From: an uncultured Verrucomicrobiota bacterium
Lineage (GTDB): Bacteria > Verrucomicrobiota > Verrucomicrobiia > Palsa-1439
Reading direction: 5' to 3'
DNA length: 38,499 nt
Assembly (NCBI GenBank): GCA_903825435.1
Contig: CAIKAP010000206.1
Location: forward strand, 1-38,499
Below, piece by piece: positions 31,909 through 38,499 of this stretch (positions within the stretch are counted from its first letter, which is position 1; every line of letters begins with the position of its first letter). The translations under genes were made by a program, and so were the position numbers. The notes under the pieces were generated by a model. The model had not been told where the DNA came from. It saw nothing but the letters and a program-made list of their open reading frames with translations, and did not search any database.

Positions 31909-33383
31909 TTCACCAATGTCAGCTTCTGGAACCGCTCGTAGGCAGCCTGCCACGTCGCGTTGTCCTGCGGTTCGTAGGTCTGGATCGGGAACGAGTCGCG
32001 TACGACGGCGCGCAACTCATCGAGCGACTTCAGATGACGCAACGCAAGCGCCTGAATCAGGATGTTGCCGATGGCCGTTGCTTCGACCGGTCCGGTCAAC
32101 ACCGTCAACCCGGTGGCGTTGGCGGCGAACTGGTTCAGCAGCGCGTTTTTGGTGCCGCCGCCGACGATGTGCAGGCGCGTGATCGGCTGGCCGGTGATGG
32201 CGCTGGCGTCGGCAAGCGTCTTGCGATAGACGAGCGCGAGACTCTCAAGTGCGCAACGCACAATCTCGCCATGCGTCGCCGGCACGGGCTGGCCCGTTTC
32301 GCGGCAGTAGGCTGCGACTTTTGACGGCATGTCGTCGGGCTTGAGGAAGCGGGCGGCTCTGGGGTTGATAAGGCACTTTAGGGGCTGCACTTCGGCAGCG
32401 ATGCGGGTGAGCTGGTCGTAATTGTACTCAGTGCCTTCCTTCGCCCAAGCGCGACGGCATTCCTGCACGACCCAGAGGCCGACGATGTTTTTCAGAAACC
32501 GGATCGTGTGGCCGTAGCCGACTTCGTTGGTCCAGTTGTATTCGAGGCTTTTCTCGTTGATGATCGGTTCCTTCGCCTCGATGCCGAGTAACGACCACGT
32601 GCCGCTACTGAGATACGCCCAGCCGCTACCTTGCGCAGGCACGGCGGCCACGGCGGCGCCGGTGTCGTGCGAACAAGTAGCGATGACCTTGATGCCTTTG
32701 AGTCCCGTCTCCTTGGCGACGCTGGGGAGCAGGGAGCCGAGGACGGTGCCGGACTTCACGATCTTCGGAAACAGTTTCGCGGGGATTCCGAGTTTTTTCT
32801 GGAGCCTGGCGGACCACTTGCGTGTTTTAGGATTGTACAGCTGCGTGGTACTGGCGAAGGATTGTTCGACGACTTCTTTTCCGCTGAACAAGTAGTTGAA
32901 GTAGTCGCCGATGGTCAGAAAACGGTCGGCGGTTTTGAGAATCCACGGGCGGAACTTCACGTCGGCGTGAAGTTGGTATAACGTGTTGAAGGTCATAAAC
33001 TGGATGCCGGTCTCGGTAAAAATCTCTTTGCGTTTCACGACGGCGAACGCACGCTTGTAGCCGTCGTCGGTGCGCGGGTCGCGGTAATGATAGGGTAGGG
33101 TGAGCATCGGTTCGTTGCCGCGCAGCCAGACGTAGTCAACACCCCACGAATCCGTGCTCAGGCTGTTCGGCTTGACGCCGCTCTGTGCGACCTTGCGCAG
33201 GCCTGTCTTCAGTTCGTCGTAGATGCGGAGCGCATCCCAGCGCAGCGTGCCGCTGACGTTGATGCCGCCGTTCGGGAACCGGTGGACTTCTTCAAGGGTA
33301 AGTTTGCCGTTGGCGAGCGTACCGAGCATGACGCGCCCGCTCTCGGCGCCAAGATCACAGGCGATGTAGTGGTAAGTGCTCAT
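31905..33383 (-). CDS. rhaB: Rhamnulokinase (FGGY family)
   Basis: The 492-residue protein is full length for RhaB. It starts CDLGAESGRVMLGTL (phosphate loop of the first actin-like domain), then RFPNGGINVSGTLRWD, which is characteristic of rhamnulokinases, and DSWGVDYVWL with the catalytic-region Asp. The second domain has SHDTGAAVAAVPAQGSGWAY, SSGTWSLLGIE and HIVGGGTKNALLNQ. It phosphorylates L-rhamnulose. RhaA and RhaD are absent from the window. It is the first gene of the rhaB-HAD-galK operon. Its start is about 130 bp from the IS91-type transposase start. Confidence 0.9.
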   Translation of the reverse strand: MSTYHYIACDLGAESGRVMLGTLANGKLTLEEVHRFPNGGINVSGTLRWDALRIYDELKTGLRKVAQSGVKPNSLSTDSWGVDYVWLRGNEPMLTLPYHYRDPRTDDGYKRAFAVVKRKEIFTETGIQFMTFNTLYQLHADVKFRPWILKTADRFLTIGDYFNYLFSGKEVVEQSFASTTQLYNPKTRKWSARLQKKLGIPAKLFPKIVKSGTVLGSLLPSVAKETGLKGIKVIATCSHDTGAAVAAVPAQGSGWAYLSSGTWSLLGIEAKEPIINEKSLEYNWTNEVGYGHTIRFLKNIVGLWVVQECRRAWAKEGTEYNYDQLTRIAAEVQPLKCLINPRAARFLKPDDMPSKVAAYCRETGQPVPATHGEIVRCALESLALVYRKTLADASAITGQPITRLHIVGGGTKNALLNQFAANATGLTVLTGPVEATAIGNILIQALALRHLKSLDELRAVVRDSFPIQTYEPQDNATWQAAYERFQKLTLVK

Positions 33384-33517
33384 GGCCGCAAATCATCCGG
33401 TTTTCCGGGGAAAAGACAAGTGCGAAGAATGCGGGGGCGCACTGTGGCTGAGCGGTTCCAAACAGTCCGCATGGGGGCGCAACTCAGCATTTGTGCGATG
33501 TTTCCGCGAGGCGCCAG

Positions 33518-34939
33518 ATGCTTGCCACCAACCCGCTCACCGTACGCTGTCCCACGCCCATTTATGCCACGCGCACCGCCGCTGTCCAATACCAGCCACG
33601 GCGACCGCGGTCTTCGCCTTTGTGGCGCTGCTTGCATGAGAATTTCGCGGTATTCCTAACCGAATACGAGCAACGGCACCGGCCACGCTCTGGGGAACTG
33701 CGGCCTATCATCCGCGAAGTGCTGGAGAAATTCCTCGACTGCGGCGACCTCCATCAAGGCTTCGCCCGTGTTCGCTGTCCCGACTGCCGCTTGGAATACC
33801 TGTTGGCCTTCAGTTGCAAGACGCGCGGGTTTTGCCCAAGCTGCCAACAACGGCGCACCGTCCAAACCGCCCAAGTTTTGGTCGAGGACGTTTTCGCCAC
33901 GGTGCCCCATTGCCACTACGTGCTCAGCCTGCCGGTGGCCGTGCGCTCCTTCTTCCAACGCGACCGGTCCCTGCTCACCGACCTGTGCCGCTTGGCCAAC
34001 GATAGTCTCCGCGAATGGATGCAAACCGCGCTGAACCGGACCAACGGCGCACCGGGCGTCGTGCTGACGTTGCACACCTTTGGCGACTACCTCAATTTCC
34101 ATCCCCACATCCATGCCATCGCCACCGACGGACTGTTCGACCGGCACGGCACCTTCATCGCATTGCCCGACGCCAAACTGCGTGACCTGCGCGACCTGTT
34201 TCGGGCAAAAATCTTTCGGCTGCTGGTCCAGCGGAAACTGCTTTCGCCCGCGCTGGTGCACAAATTCATGCAGTGGAAACACAGCGGGTTCAATCTCTTC
34301 CGCGGCGATCCCGTGCCCGGCACCCATCGCGCGGAACTGGAGAAAATGGCCCAGTACATTCTCCGCCATTCCTTCTCTGTCGAAAAGATGACCTATTTCC
34401 CCCAGACCGGCCGGGTCATTTATCATTCCCGCTTGAACCCCACGACCCGCCGCAACTTCGAAGTCTTCACCGCCACCGATTTCCTCGCCGCCATCACCCA
34501 ACACATCCCCGAAAAAGGCGCGCAAACCGTCAAATACTATGGCTACTACAGCAACAAAGCCCGCGGCCAGCGTGCCCGGCAAGAAGACACTGTAGGGCAA
34601 GCGCCCCGCTTGCCGCCTGCCGAATCCGTGGACGATACGTGGCAACCGGAGCGGTCGCCCTACAAACGCCGCAAAATCCCATCCCGAACTTGGCGCGAAC
34701 TGATCAAGAAAGCATGGGATGTTGATCCAATGCTCTGCCCGAAATGCGGCGGCCAAATGCGATTGATCTCGCTGATTGAGGATGACTCCACCATTGAGAA
34801 GATTCTCCGCCATCTCGACCTCTGGGAAGGCTTGGCCCGGCCGACCGAACGCGCCCCGCCATTGCGGCTCGAATCAGAATACATCCGGGAACCGTTTTAC
34901 GACGACCTCCCGTTCGGCCCGGATGCCTACGCCGAGTAG
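33518..34939 (+). CDS. IS91-family rolling-circle transposase
   Basis: The start is set at ATG 33518 (a TTG at 33491 is possible), giving 473 residues. The N-terminal zinc finger is CPDCRLEYLLAFSCK with CPSCQQRR. The HUH metal motif is FHPHIHAIATDG. The tyrosine regions are MAQYILRHSFSVEKM and KYYGYYSNKARG, as in Y2 transposases. A second zinc pair (CPKCGGQM) follows, and the C-terminus ends DDLPFGPDAYAE. IS91 elements move by single-strand rolling circle between oriIS and terIS and can carry neighbouring DNA by one-ended transposition. Element ends could not be defined. A related transposase tail occurs at 38384. The gene looks intact. Confidence 0.92.
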   Translation: MLATNPLTVRCPTPIYATRTAAVQYQPRRPRSSPLWRCLHENFAVFLTEYEQRHRPRSGELRPIIREVLEKFLDCGDLHQGFARVRCPDCRLEYLLAFSCKTRGFCPSCQQRRTVQTAQVLVEDVFATVPHCHYVLSLPVAVRSFFQRDRSLLTDLCRLANDSLREWMQTALNRTNGAPGVVLTLHTFGDYLNFHPHIHAIATDGLFDRHGTFIALPDAKLRDLRDLFRAKIFRLLVQRKLLSPALVHKFMQWKHSGFNLFRGDPVPGTHRAELEKMAQYILRHSFSVEKMTYFPQTGRVIYHSRLNPTTRRNFEVFTATDFLAAITQHIPEKGAQTVKYYGYYSNKARGQRARQEDTVGQAPRLPPAESVDDTWQPERSPYKRRKIPSRTWRELIKKAWDVDPMLCPKCGGQMRLISLIEDDSTIEKILRHLDLWEGLARPTERAPPLRLESEYIREPFYDDLPFGPDAYAE

Positions 34940-35091
34940 AACAATCTCTGTCAACCCGCCGCTCACCGGTGATGGGAGAACCACGCAGTTTTACGGCTGG
35001 ACGGCTTGACATTGAACCCGGTTTCCGGCACGATGCGCGCCGAAAGGAATGGAAATGCGATCAGAGGAACATTTCGCAAGTGTCGCCGATG
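34940..35091 (+). other. IS91 downstream flank with possible coding remnant
   Basis: Downstream of the transposase the plus strand reads NPPLTGDGRTTQFYGWTA and, after an apparent one-base loss near 35007, LNPVSGTMRAERNGNAIRGT. This looks like beta-rich protein sequence interrupted by a frameshift, but it is short and no family is recognised. A 10-bp perfect palindrome (TCACCGGTGA, 34963-34972) lies here and might belong to the element end. Confidence 0.25.
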
Positions 35092-35151
35092 CTTGGCTGG
35101 TCAGAAGAGGTTTCGGCTGGTCAGAAGAGGTTTCGGCTGGTCAGAAGAGGT
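35092..35151 (+). repeat. Three tandem copies of a 20-bp unit
   Basis: The unit TTCGGCTGGTCAGAAGAGGT occurs twice exactly (35112-35131, 35132-35151), and a copy with two changes precedes it (35092-35111). It sits between the IS91 transposase and the first 58-bp repeat. No coding sense is evident. Confidence 0.85.
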
Positions 35152-35165
35152 TCAAGGCTCCCCCC

Positions 35166-35223
35166 TTAACCCCCCTGCTGTCGCCGATGCGAAGCCCCTC
35201 TGAAAAGCAATTTCCTATCAGTA
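35166..35223 (+). repeat. 58-bp repeat, copy 1
   Basis: Identical over 58 bp to the copies at 35947-36004 and 38302-38359. It comprises a GC-rich 37-nt part (TTAACCCCCCTGCTG...CCTCTG) and a 21-nt arm beginning AAAAGCAATTTCC. Left of it is GC-rich DNA downstream of the IS91 transposase; right of it the base composition drops abruptly. This copy lacks the left inverted arm. Confidence 0.95.
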
Positions 35224-35285
35224 GTTTGTTTTCGTTTGATCATTACATCTTGGAAGATAAACTGATTAGGAGTTTTGAATAACCT

Positions 35286-35855
35286 ATGAGTAAATATACT
35301 CAGCCAATAATTGATTTAGTTTATGCTATTGCTAAAGGTAGTAAAAAAGTGAGGAATATTCTGACTCCTTTTGTTGGGTTAATCTTCTTTGCAATAATTG
35401 TCTTGTTTATCTGGTTAGGAATAATTACAGATAGAATACTCAATTTGCCAAGAATTATTCCTGCACCATTTGGTATGATTTTCTCTATTTTTTTTATCAT
35501 AGTAGGCTTAGTGCTTATGCTATGGTCAGTTATTTGTTTTTTGAAAGTGAAAGGGACTCCTGTTCCTATAAATCCACCTCCAGTTTTAGTGACCTATGGA
35601 TTTTATAAGTATGTTCGAAATCCAATGCTTACAGGTGTATTCACAGTTATGCTTGGTATTGGATTTTTTAATAACTCTTGCTCCTTCATATTTTTTTATC
35701 TACCTGTGTATATTTTCCTGAATTACATTGAGTTGAAATTGATAGAAGAACCAGAGTTGGAAAAACGCTTAGGAAAAGCCTATGTTGAGTATAAGAAAAT
35801 TACTCCTATGTTTTTCCCATTTTTAAAAGCTGGAAGAACTAAGGAGCTTAAATAA
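35286..35855 (+). CDS. ICMT-like membrane methyltransferase, AT-rich
   Basis: The 189-residue protein starts at ATG 35286, with TAGGAG at 35269-35274. It has about four hydrophobic segments (for example LTPFVGLIFFAIIVLFIWLG and FGMIFSIFFIIVGLVLMLWS) and the ICMT/phospholipid methyltransferase signature: PPPVLVTYGFYKYVRNPMLT, then LIEEPELEKRLGKAYVEYKK near the end. It should methylate a lipid or other hydrophobic substrate with S-adenosylmethionine. Codon use is strongly AT-biased, unlike every other gene here except the cupin fragment beside it, which points to a different source genome. It is related at family level, not copy level, to the gene at 14204. Confidence 0.85.
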   Translation: MSKYTQPIIDLVYAIAKGSKKVRNILTPFVGLIFFAIIVLFIWLGIITDRILNLPRIIPAPFGMIFSIFFIIVGLVLMLWSVICFLKVKGTPVPINPPPVLVTYGFYKYVRNPMLTGVFTVMLGIGFFNNSCSFIFFYLPVYIFLNYIELKLIEEPELEKRLGKAYVEYKKITPMFFPFLKAGRTKELK

Positions 35856-35933
35856 ATGACCCCAGAAACAATAATAAAACAACTCAATCTTTTACCACAT
35901 CCTGAAGGTGGCTATTATAGAGAGACTTACTGA
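35856..35933 (+). pseudogene. DUF985 cupin gene, cut off after 25 codons
   Basis: ATG 35856 directly follows the methyltransferase stop. The product MTPETIIKQLNLLPHPEGGY plus YRETY is the N-terminus of the DUF985 cupin family, whose members begin with IIxxLxLxPHPEGGYYRETY. It then stops at TGA 35931 within the left arm of repeat copy 2, so the conserved remainder (about 120 residues) is missing. The join lies at 35927-35930, exactly where the inverted repeat begins. Confidence 0.8.
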
Positions 35934-36005
35934 TAGGAAATTGCTTTTAACCCCCCTGCTGTCGCCGATGCGAAGCCCCTCTGAAAAGCAATTTCCTATC
36001 AGTAA
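35927..36005 (+). repeat. 79-bp palindromic element, complete copy (copy 2)
   Basis: Perfect 22-bp inverted repeat (35927-35948 against 35984-36005; TTACTGATAGGAAATTGC and complement) around a 35-nt centre (35949-35983). Its right 58 bp are shared with copies 1 and 3. Left flank: AT-rich, truncated cupin gene. Right flank: GC-rich, the C-terminal end of an unrelated gene. A single strand would fold into a very stable hairpin. Confidence 0.95.
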
Positions 36006-36097
36006 CGAAAACCGGCACGTCTCGATTCATTGTGGTTGTGACCGACACAAATAATTTGCGGGCGACGAAGTCGCTGACATTAACAATCGGAAACTAA
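36005..36097 (+). pseudogene. C-terminal fragment of an Ig-like-domain surface protein
   Basis: From the edge of the palindromic repeat the frame reads TKTGTSRFIVVVTDTNNLRA and then TKSLTLTIGN-TAA. This is the last part of a He_PIG/cadherin-like Ig domain (tGtxxFxVxVTDxxxxxAtksltLtI), found in large secreted or surface proteins. The rest of the gene is not upstream: the other side of the repeat is AT-rich DNA with a different gene. The gene was cut at the repeat. Confidence 0.7.
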
Positions 36098-36121
36098 AGA
36101 ACCCAACCCGGAGAAAGCATC

Positions 36122-36475
36122 ATGAAAAAAGTCGTCATCGTCATCGCGCTGGCACTGGCCGTAGTAACGCTGGGCACTCTCGCACAGGAGACCAACAACC
36201 CGCCGCCGGCCGGCGGACCGGGCCGCGGACCGGGCGGATTTCATATTTTGCCGCCGCACGCCCAAGCGCAATTGAACCTGACCGCCGACCAGCAGAAGCA
36301 AGTGGCGGACCTGGAAGCCGAAGTGAAGGCGAAGATCGAGAAGATCCTGACGCCCGAGCAACTGCAGCAATTAAAGCAGCTGCGGCCGCCGCAGCGCCAA
36401 GGCGGAAAAGGTGGCAGCAAACCCGATGTTGGCAGCGACAATCAGCCCAATCAACAACGGCCGCCCGGCGAATAA
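36122..36475 (+). CDS. Small exported LTxxQ (Spy/CpxP-like) protein
   Basis: ATG 36122 follows CCGGAG. The 117-residue protein has a signal peptide (MKKVVIVIALALAVVTLGTL, then AQE). A Gly/Pro-rich stretch (PPPAGGPGRGPGGF) leads to two LTxxQ motifs: LNLTADQQKQVADLEAEV and ILTPEQLQQLKQL. The tail is rich in Gly, Gln, Pro and Asn and probably disordered. Spy and CpxP use such helices as periplasmic chaperone or stress-sensing surfaces. Environmental Verrucomicrobiota and Planctomycetes have many such small exported proteins. A chaperone role is only a family-level guess. Confidence 0.7.
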   Translation: MKKVVIVIALALAVVTLGTLAQETNNPPPAGGPGRGPGGFHILPPHAQAQLNLTADQQKQVADLEAEVKAKIEKILTPEQLQQLKQLRPPQRQGGKGGSKPDVGSDNQPNQQRPPGE

Positions 36476-36578
36476 TTCCCGGTCGTGACTACCAGGCCTT
36501 GGGTACGGTAGTATTGAACACCGCCGCTGTTGATCGGCGAGCGACGGGGGTTGCAGGACCAACTGAAAGGAATAACCC

Positions 36579-37829
36579 ATGAAACGCAAACTTTTGATTG
36601 CTGCGCTGCTGTTTGGTTGGTCAGCGCTCGGCTTGCCGGCCCAGGAGCCGCGTCCTCCCAAGCGAGACGACCACGGCCGGCAGTATTCCATCGAACAGGC
36701 GACGTCGGACCGGGCACAACTGCATACGATCGCGTTCGACGGTTTGGCCTTCCTGACCGGCGACTTCGGCCTCGACACCTTCCTACCGCCCGGCAAAGTC
36801 TCCGACTATTTCGGCTTCCAATACATGCGCGATATCGACGCGAAGGAGGGCGGACATAACACGTCATTCCTGACGCAAATCGCCAACAACATGCTGGCCA
36901 TCTTGACCGAGGCCCAGAAGGCACAACTCATCACCTTGGCCAGGGCGCAGGAAAACGACATCCAGCGGTTTGCTGAAAAACGGTTCCCGTTGATCAAGGC
37001 GTTCCGGCGGAATTTGGAAGGCGCGCTCCCCGCTGGTAGTCAGGGCTTGGACAAGAACGCGGTAATGAAATATTCCGTTGATTTATATGTGCTGGATGGC
37101 GTGCTGTCGTTCCAGCGCGCACAGGTCATGGGCAGCATCATCCGCAGCCTGACTGCCCAGCAAAAAGCGGCCCTGGCCAAGCTGAAGTTTGGCGATTCCC
37201 GGACCTGGCCGGATGGGCCGGAGCAGCTCGACAAGCAGAGCCTGTCCCACGCGGTCGATGTCGCCGTGATGACCTACGCCAGCGAGATGTTCGCGTGGTA
37301 TGCCGGGTCTCTCATGGCCGACACCTATTTTTGCCCCGAACGGCATGGGATGTACTTTGGCGGGTTTGGCATGAAGACCGCGCCGGCCATGGGCAAACAG
37401 GATTACTCGATCAGCACGTCGCTGACCGGCGACAGTGGCGAGGCTTTCCTGGCTGCGCTGACTGCCTCGCAGCGGAAATTCATCACGGATGTGATCGATC
37501 TCCAACGCCAGGACCTCACCGAGATCGTCAAGACCCGGCGCGCGATCGCCACCGAATTGCGGCGTTTCCAACAAGGCGAATCCGCCGACAAGAGCAAAGT
37601 GCTGGCGCTGTCCAAACGCTACGGCGAATTGGACGGTGAGCTGGCTTACTTTTACGCCACGGCCTTCGCGAAGGTCGGCCAGTCGCTGACCGCGCCCCAA
37701 AAGGAAAAACTCGCCAAGTTGCGCCCGATCAACCCGGCCGATCCCCGCGGTCCGTTTCTGTACTCTGACCCAATCGACATGCCACCGATTGCGAACACGG
37801 ATTTCTTGTTTGGTGTGGCCGGCAAATGA
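36579..37829 (+). CDS. Exported protein with four LTxxQ motifs, unknown function
   Basis: ATG 36579 follows GAAAGGA. The 416-residue protein has a signal peptide (residues 1-21, LLIAALLFGWSALGLPA). It is largely helical and contains four LTxxQ motifs: LTEAQ 109-113, LTAQQ 191-195, LTASQ 294-298 and LTAPQ 370-374, each followed by a basic residue and a hydrophobic helix. That spacing (82, 103, 76) suggests a repeated helical unit related to the Spy-like protein upstream. A single cysteine lies in YFCPERHGMYFGGFGM. No enzymatic motif is recognised. Its stop overlaps the phosphoesterase start (ATGA), so these two are one operon. Confidence 0.65.
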   Translation: MKRKLLIAALLFGWSALGLPAQEPRPPKRDDHGRQYSIEQATSDRAQLHTIAFDGLAFLTGDFGLDTFLPPGKVSDYFGFQYMRDIDAKEGGHNTSFLTQIANNMLAILTEAQKAQLITLARAQENDIQRFAEKRFPLIKAFRRNLEGALPAGSQGLDKNAVMKYSVDLYVLDGVLSFQRAQVMGSIIRSLTAQQKAALAKLKFGDSRTWPDGPEQLDKQSLSHAVDVAVMTYASEMFAWYAGSLMADTYFCPERHGMYFGGFGMKTAPAMGKQDYSISTSLTGDSGEAFLAALTASQRKFITDVIDLQRQDLTEIVKTRRAIATELRRFQQGESADKSKVLALSKRYGELDGELAYFYATAFAKVGQSLTAPQKEKLAKLRPINPADPRGPFLYSDPIDMPPIANTDFLFGVAGK

Positions 37830-38305
37830 AGCGACTGCTGGCACTGGCACTGTTGTGTTCCACCGCTGTTGCGCAGGAACACGGGGCGGCCGGACCGGCG
37901 GCGAACCTGTCCATAATTCTCGGACGGCCAACTGACCGATCGATTGCGCTGAGCGTTTTGTCGGCGACGGAGATTGACGCGCGCGTCGAGTACGGCACGA
38001 AGCCGGGAACGTACTCTGAGAAAACCGCTTCCCGCACCGCGAAGCCCGGTGTGCCGGTGGAGTTTGAACTGGGCGCGTTGCAGGCCAACACGCGGTATCA
38101 TTACCGGCTGCTCACGCTGGCGCCGGGCGCGCCGGGTTACCGGCCGGAGCCGGCAGGCACGTTCCAGACGCAACGGCCGCCCGGCAGCACTTTCACCTTT
38201 GCGCTGCAAGGCGACTCGCATCCCGAACGCGCCGGCAAGATGTTCGAGTCGCAGCTCTACGAGGTGACAATGCGCAATGTGGCGCAAGCGGCGCCCGACT
38301 TTTAA
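37826..38305 (+). pseudogene. Exported metallophosphoesterase, truncated by the 58-bp repeat
   Basis: ATG 37826 overlaps the preceding stop. The frame has a signal peptide (MKRLLALALLCSTAVAQ), an N-terminal Fn3-like domain (residues about 30-115; VEYGTKPGTYSEKTASRT, LGALQANTRYHYRLLTL) and the start of a calcineurin-like phosphoesterase domain, TFTFALQGDSHPER, whose GDSH supplies the first metal ligands. After MRNVAQAAPDF it meets TAA at 38303, made by repeat copy 3; a normal member would continue for another 200-300 residues with the other metal ligands. The layout is that of PhoD or purple acid phosphatase-like proteins. The remaining part cannot be active. Confidence 0.8.
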
Positions 38306-38359
38306 CCCCCCTGCTGTCGCCGATGCGAAGCCCCTCTGAAAAGCAATTTCCTATCAGTA
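38302..38359 (+). repeat. 58-bp repeat, copy 3
   Basis: Exact 58-bp match to copies 1 and 2. The truncated phosphoesterase enters from the left, sharing TTTTA with the repeat edge. On the right is a short unrelated stretch that contains TTGATAGG, a partial inverse of the CCTATCAG in the arm, and then the end of an IS91-type transposase gene. Confidence 0.95.
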
Positions 38360-38383
38360 GAACTAGGTATTTTGATAGGGGTC

Positions 38384-38425
38384 GATGACGACTTGCCGTT
38401 CGGTCCCGAGCCGTTCGCCGAATAG
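38384..38425 (+). pseudogene. IS91-family transposase C-terminal remnant
   Basis: The frame DDDLPFGPEPFAE followed by TAG closely matches the DDLPFGPDAYAE C-terminus of the intact transposase at 33518. Nothing upstream of it matches the transposase. It is the tail of a second, diverged IS91-type element, placed just after repeat copy 3. Confidence 0.7.
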
Positions 38426-38499
38426 AAAAGGAGCGCCGCCGTCCCTGGCGGTCCCGGTATCCGGATTGTCGCTTCGGAATGGCTGTCGTGTCTTTTTTG

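Larger units (their letters stand above)
35203..35948 (+). mobile_element. AT-rich segment bounded by 21-bp perfect inverted repeats
   Basis: The right arm of repeat copy 1 (35203-35223) and the left arm of copy 2 (35928-35948) are exact reverse complements over 21 bp, so the 746-bp interval has perfect terminal inverted repeats. The 35-37-nt GC-rich repeat core flanks it on both sides in direct orientation. The interior is strikingly AT-rich and carries a complete methyltransferase gene and the first 25 codons of a cupin gene. There is no transposase inside. It could be a non-autonomous cassette or foreign DNA joined by recombination or misassembly at the repeat. Confidence 0.55.

Noticed and set aside
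33656-34813. 385-codon open frame on the minus strand
   Set aside because: Antisense shadow of the IS91 transposase, which has its zinc, HUH and tyrosine motifs on the plus strand.
35166-38359. Integron cassette array with attC sites
   Set aside because: The repeats are identical rather than variable, lack paired RYYYAAC/GTTRRRY boxes, and the segments between them start and end inside genes, unlike gene cassettes. No integrase is present.
35166-38359. CRISPR array
   Set aside because: Only three repeats, with spacers of about 720 and 2300 bp carrying genes, and no cas genes.
1-38499. tRNA, rRNA or riboswitch genes
   Set aside because: I saw no tRNA-like cloverleaf ending, rRNA conserved segment or recognisable riboswitch core in the intergenic regions; a covariance-model scan would be needed to exclude them.

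Overview
The window is bacterial chromosome, mostly GC-rich (visibly above 50% GC), with tightly packed genes and many 4-bp ATGA/GTGA start-stop overlaps. A PEP-CTERM sorting tail of the PEPGTGALVVGG...RRRRR type at the left edge, exported LTxxQ-motif proteins, a zinc-ribbon/coiled-coil protein and a degraded autotransporter barrel suggest a Gram-negative PVC-type bacterium, most like Verrucomicrobiota. This is inference; no rRNA or other taxonomic marker is present.

Layout. 1-2.2 kb: PEP-CTERM tail, an SDR gene reduced to its two ends, a QueD/PTPS-like pterin enzyme, a GNAT acetyltransferase and an exported protein built of four short repeats. 2.3-12.6 kb: housekeeping and metabolic genes: glycosyltransferase, rhomboid protease with a long N-terminal extension, a frameshifted aminotransferase divergent from an Lrp/AsnC regulator, a zinc-ribbon protein, ArgA, a 39-codon ORF coupled to HemB, an FHA protein and RecD2. 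12.6-14.1 kb: a decayed autotransporter, an SDR and a coupled 32-residue membrane protein missed by ordinary gene-length cutoffs.

14.2-24.5 kb: a signalling and lipid block: an ICMT-like methyltransferase, a multi-TM histidine kinase, a FabF-like ketosynthase with a 1-bp frameshift, a GAF/PAS histidine kinase, an NtrC-type sigma-54 activator, a FadL-type outer-membrane channel and a receiver-kinase hybrid. A near-consensus -24/-12 promoter lies between the activator and the fadL-like gene, so the regulator probably drives that channel.

24.9-33.4 kb: sugar use. A xylFGH-type ABC importer and a secreted beta-propeller glycosidase-like protein are on the plus strand; rhamnulokinase, a HAD phosphatase and galactokinase form a minus-strand operon. 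Together they fit uptake and phosphorylation of plant-polysaccharide sugars.

33.5-38.5 kb: a mosaic. An IS91-family transposase is followed by three identical 58-bp repeats. The middle copy is a perfect 22-bp inverted repeat around a 35-nt centre. Each copy joins unrelated DNA: GC-rich to AT-rich, AT-rich to GC-rich, and a truncated phosphoesterase to an IS91 transposase tail. The AT-rich piece between copies 1 and 2 is bounded by 21-bp perfect inverted repeats and carries a methyltransferase gene plus a cut-off cupin gene. This is either a short palindromic mobile or recombination element or a repeat-driven assembly chimera. It is the most unusual structure in the window.
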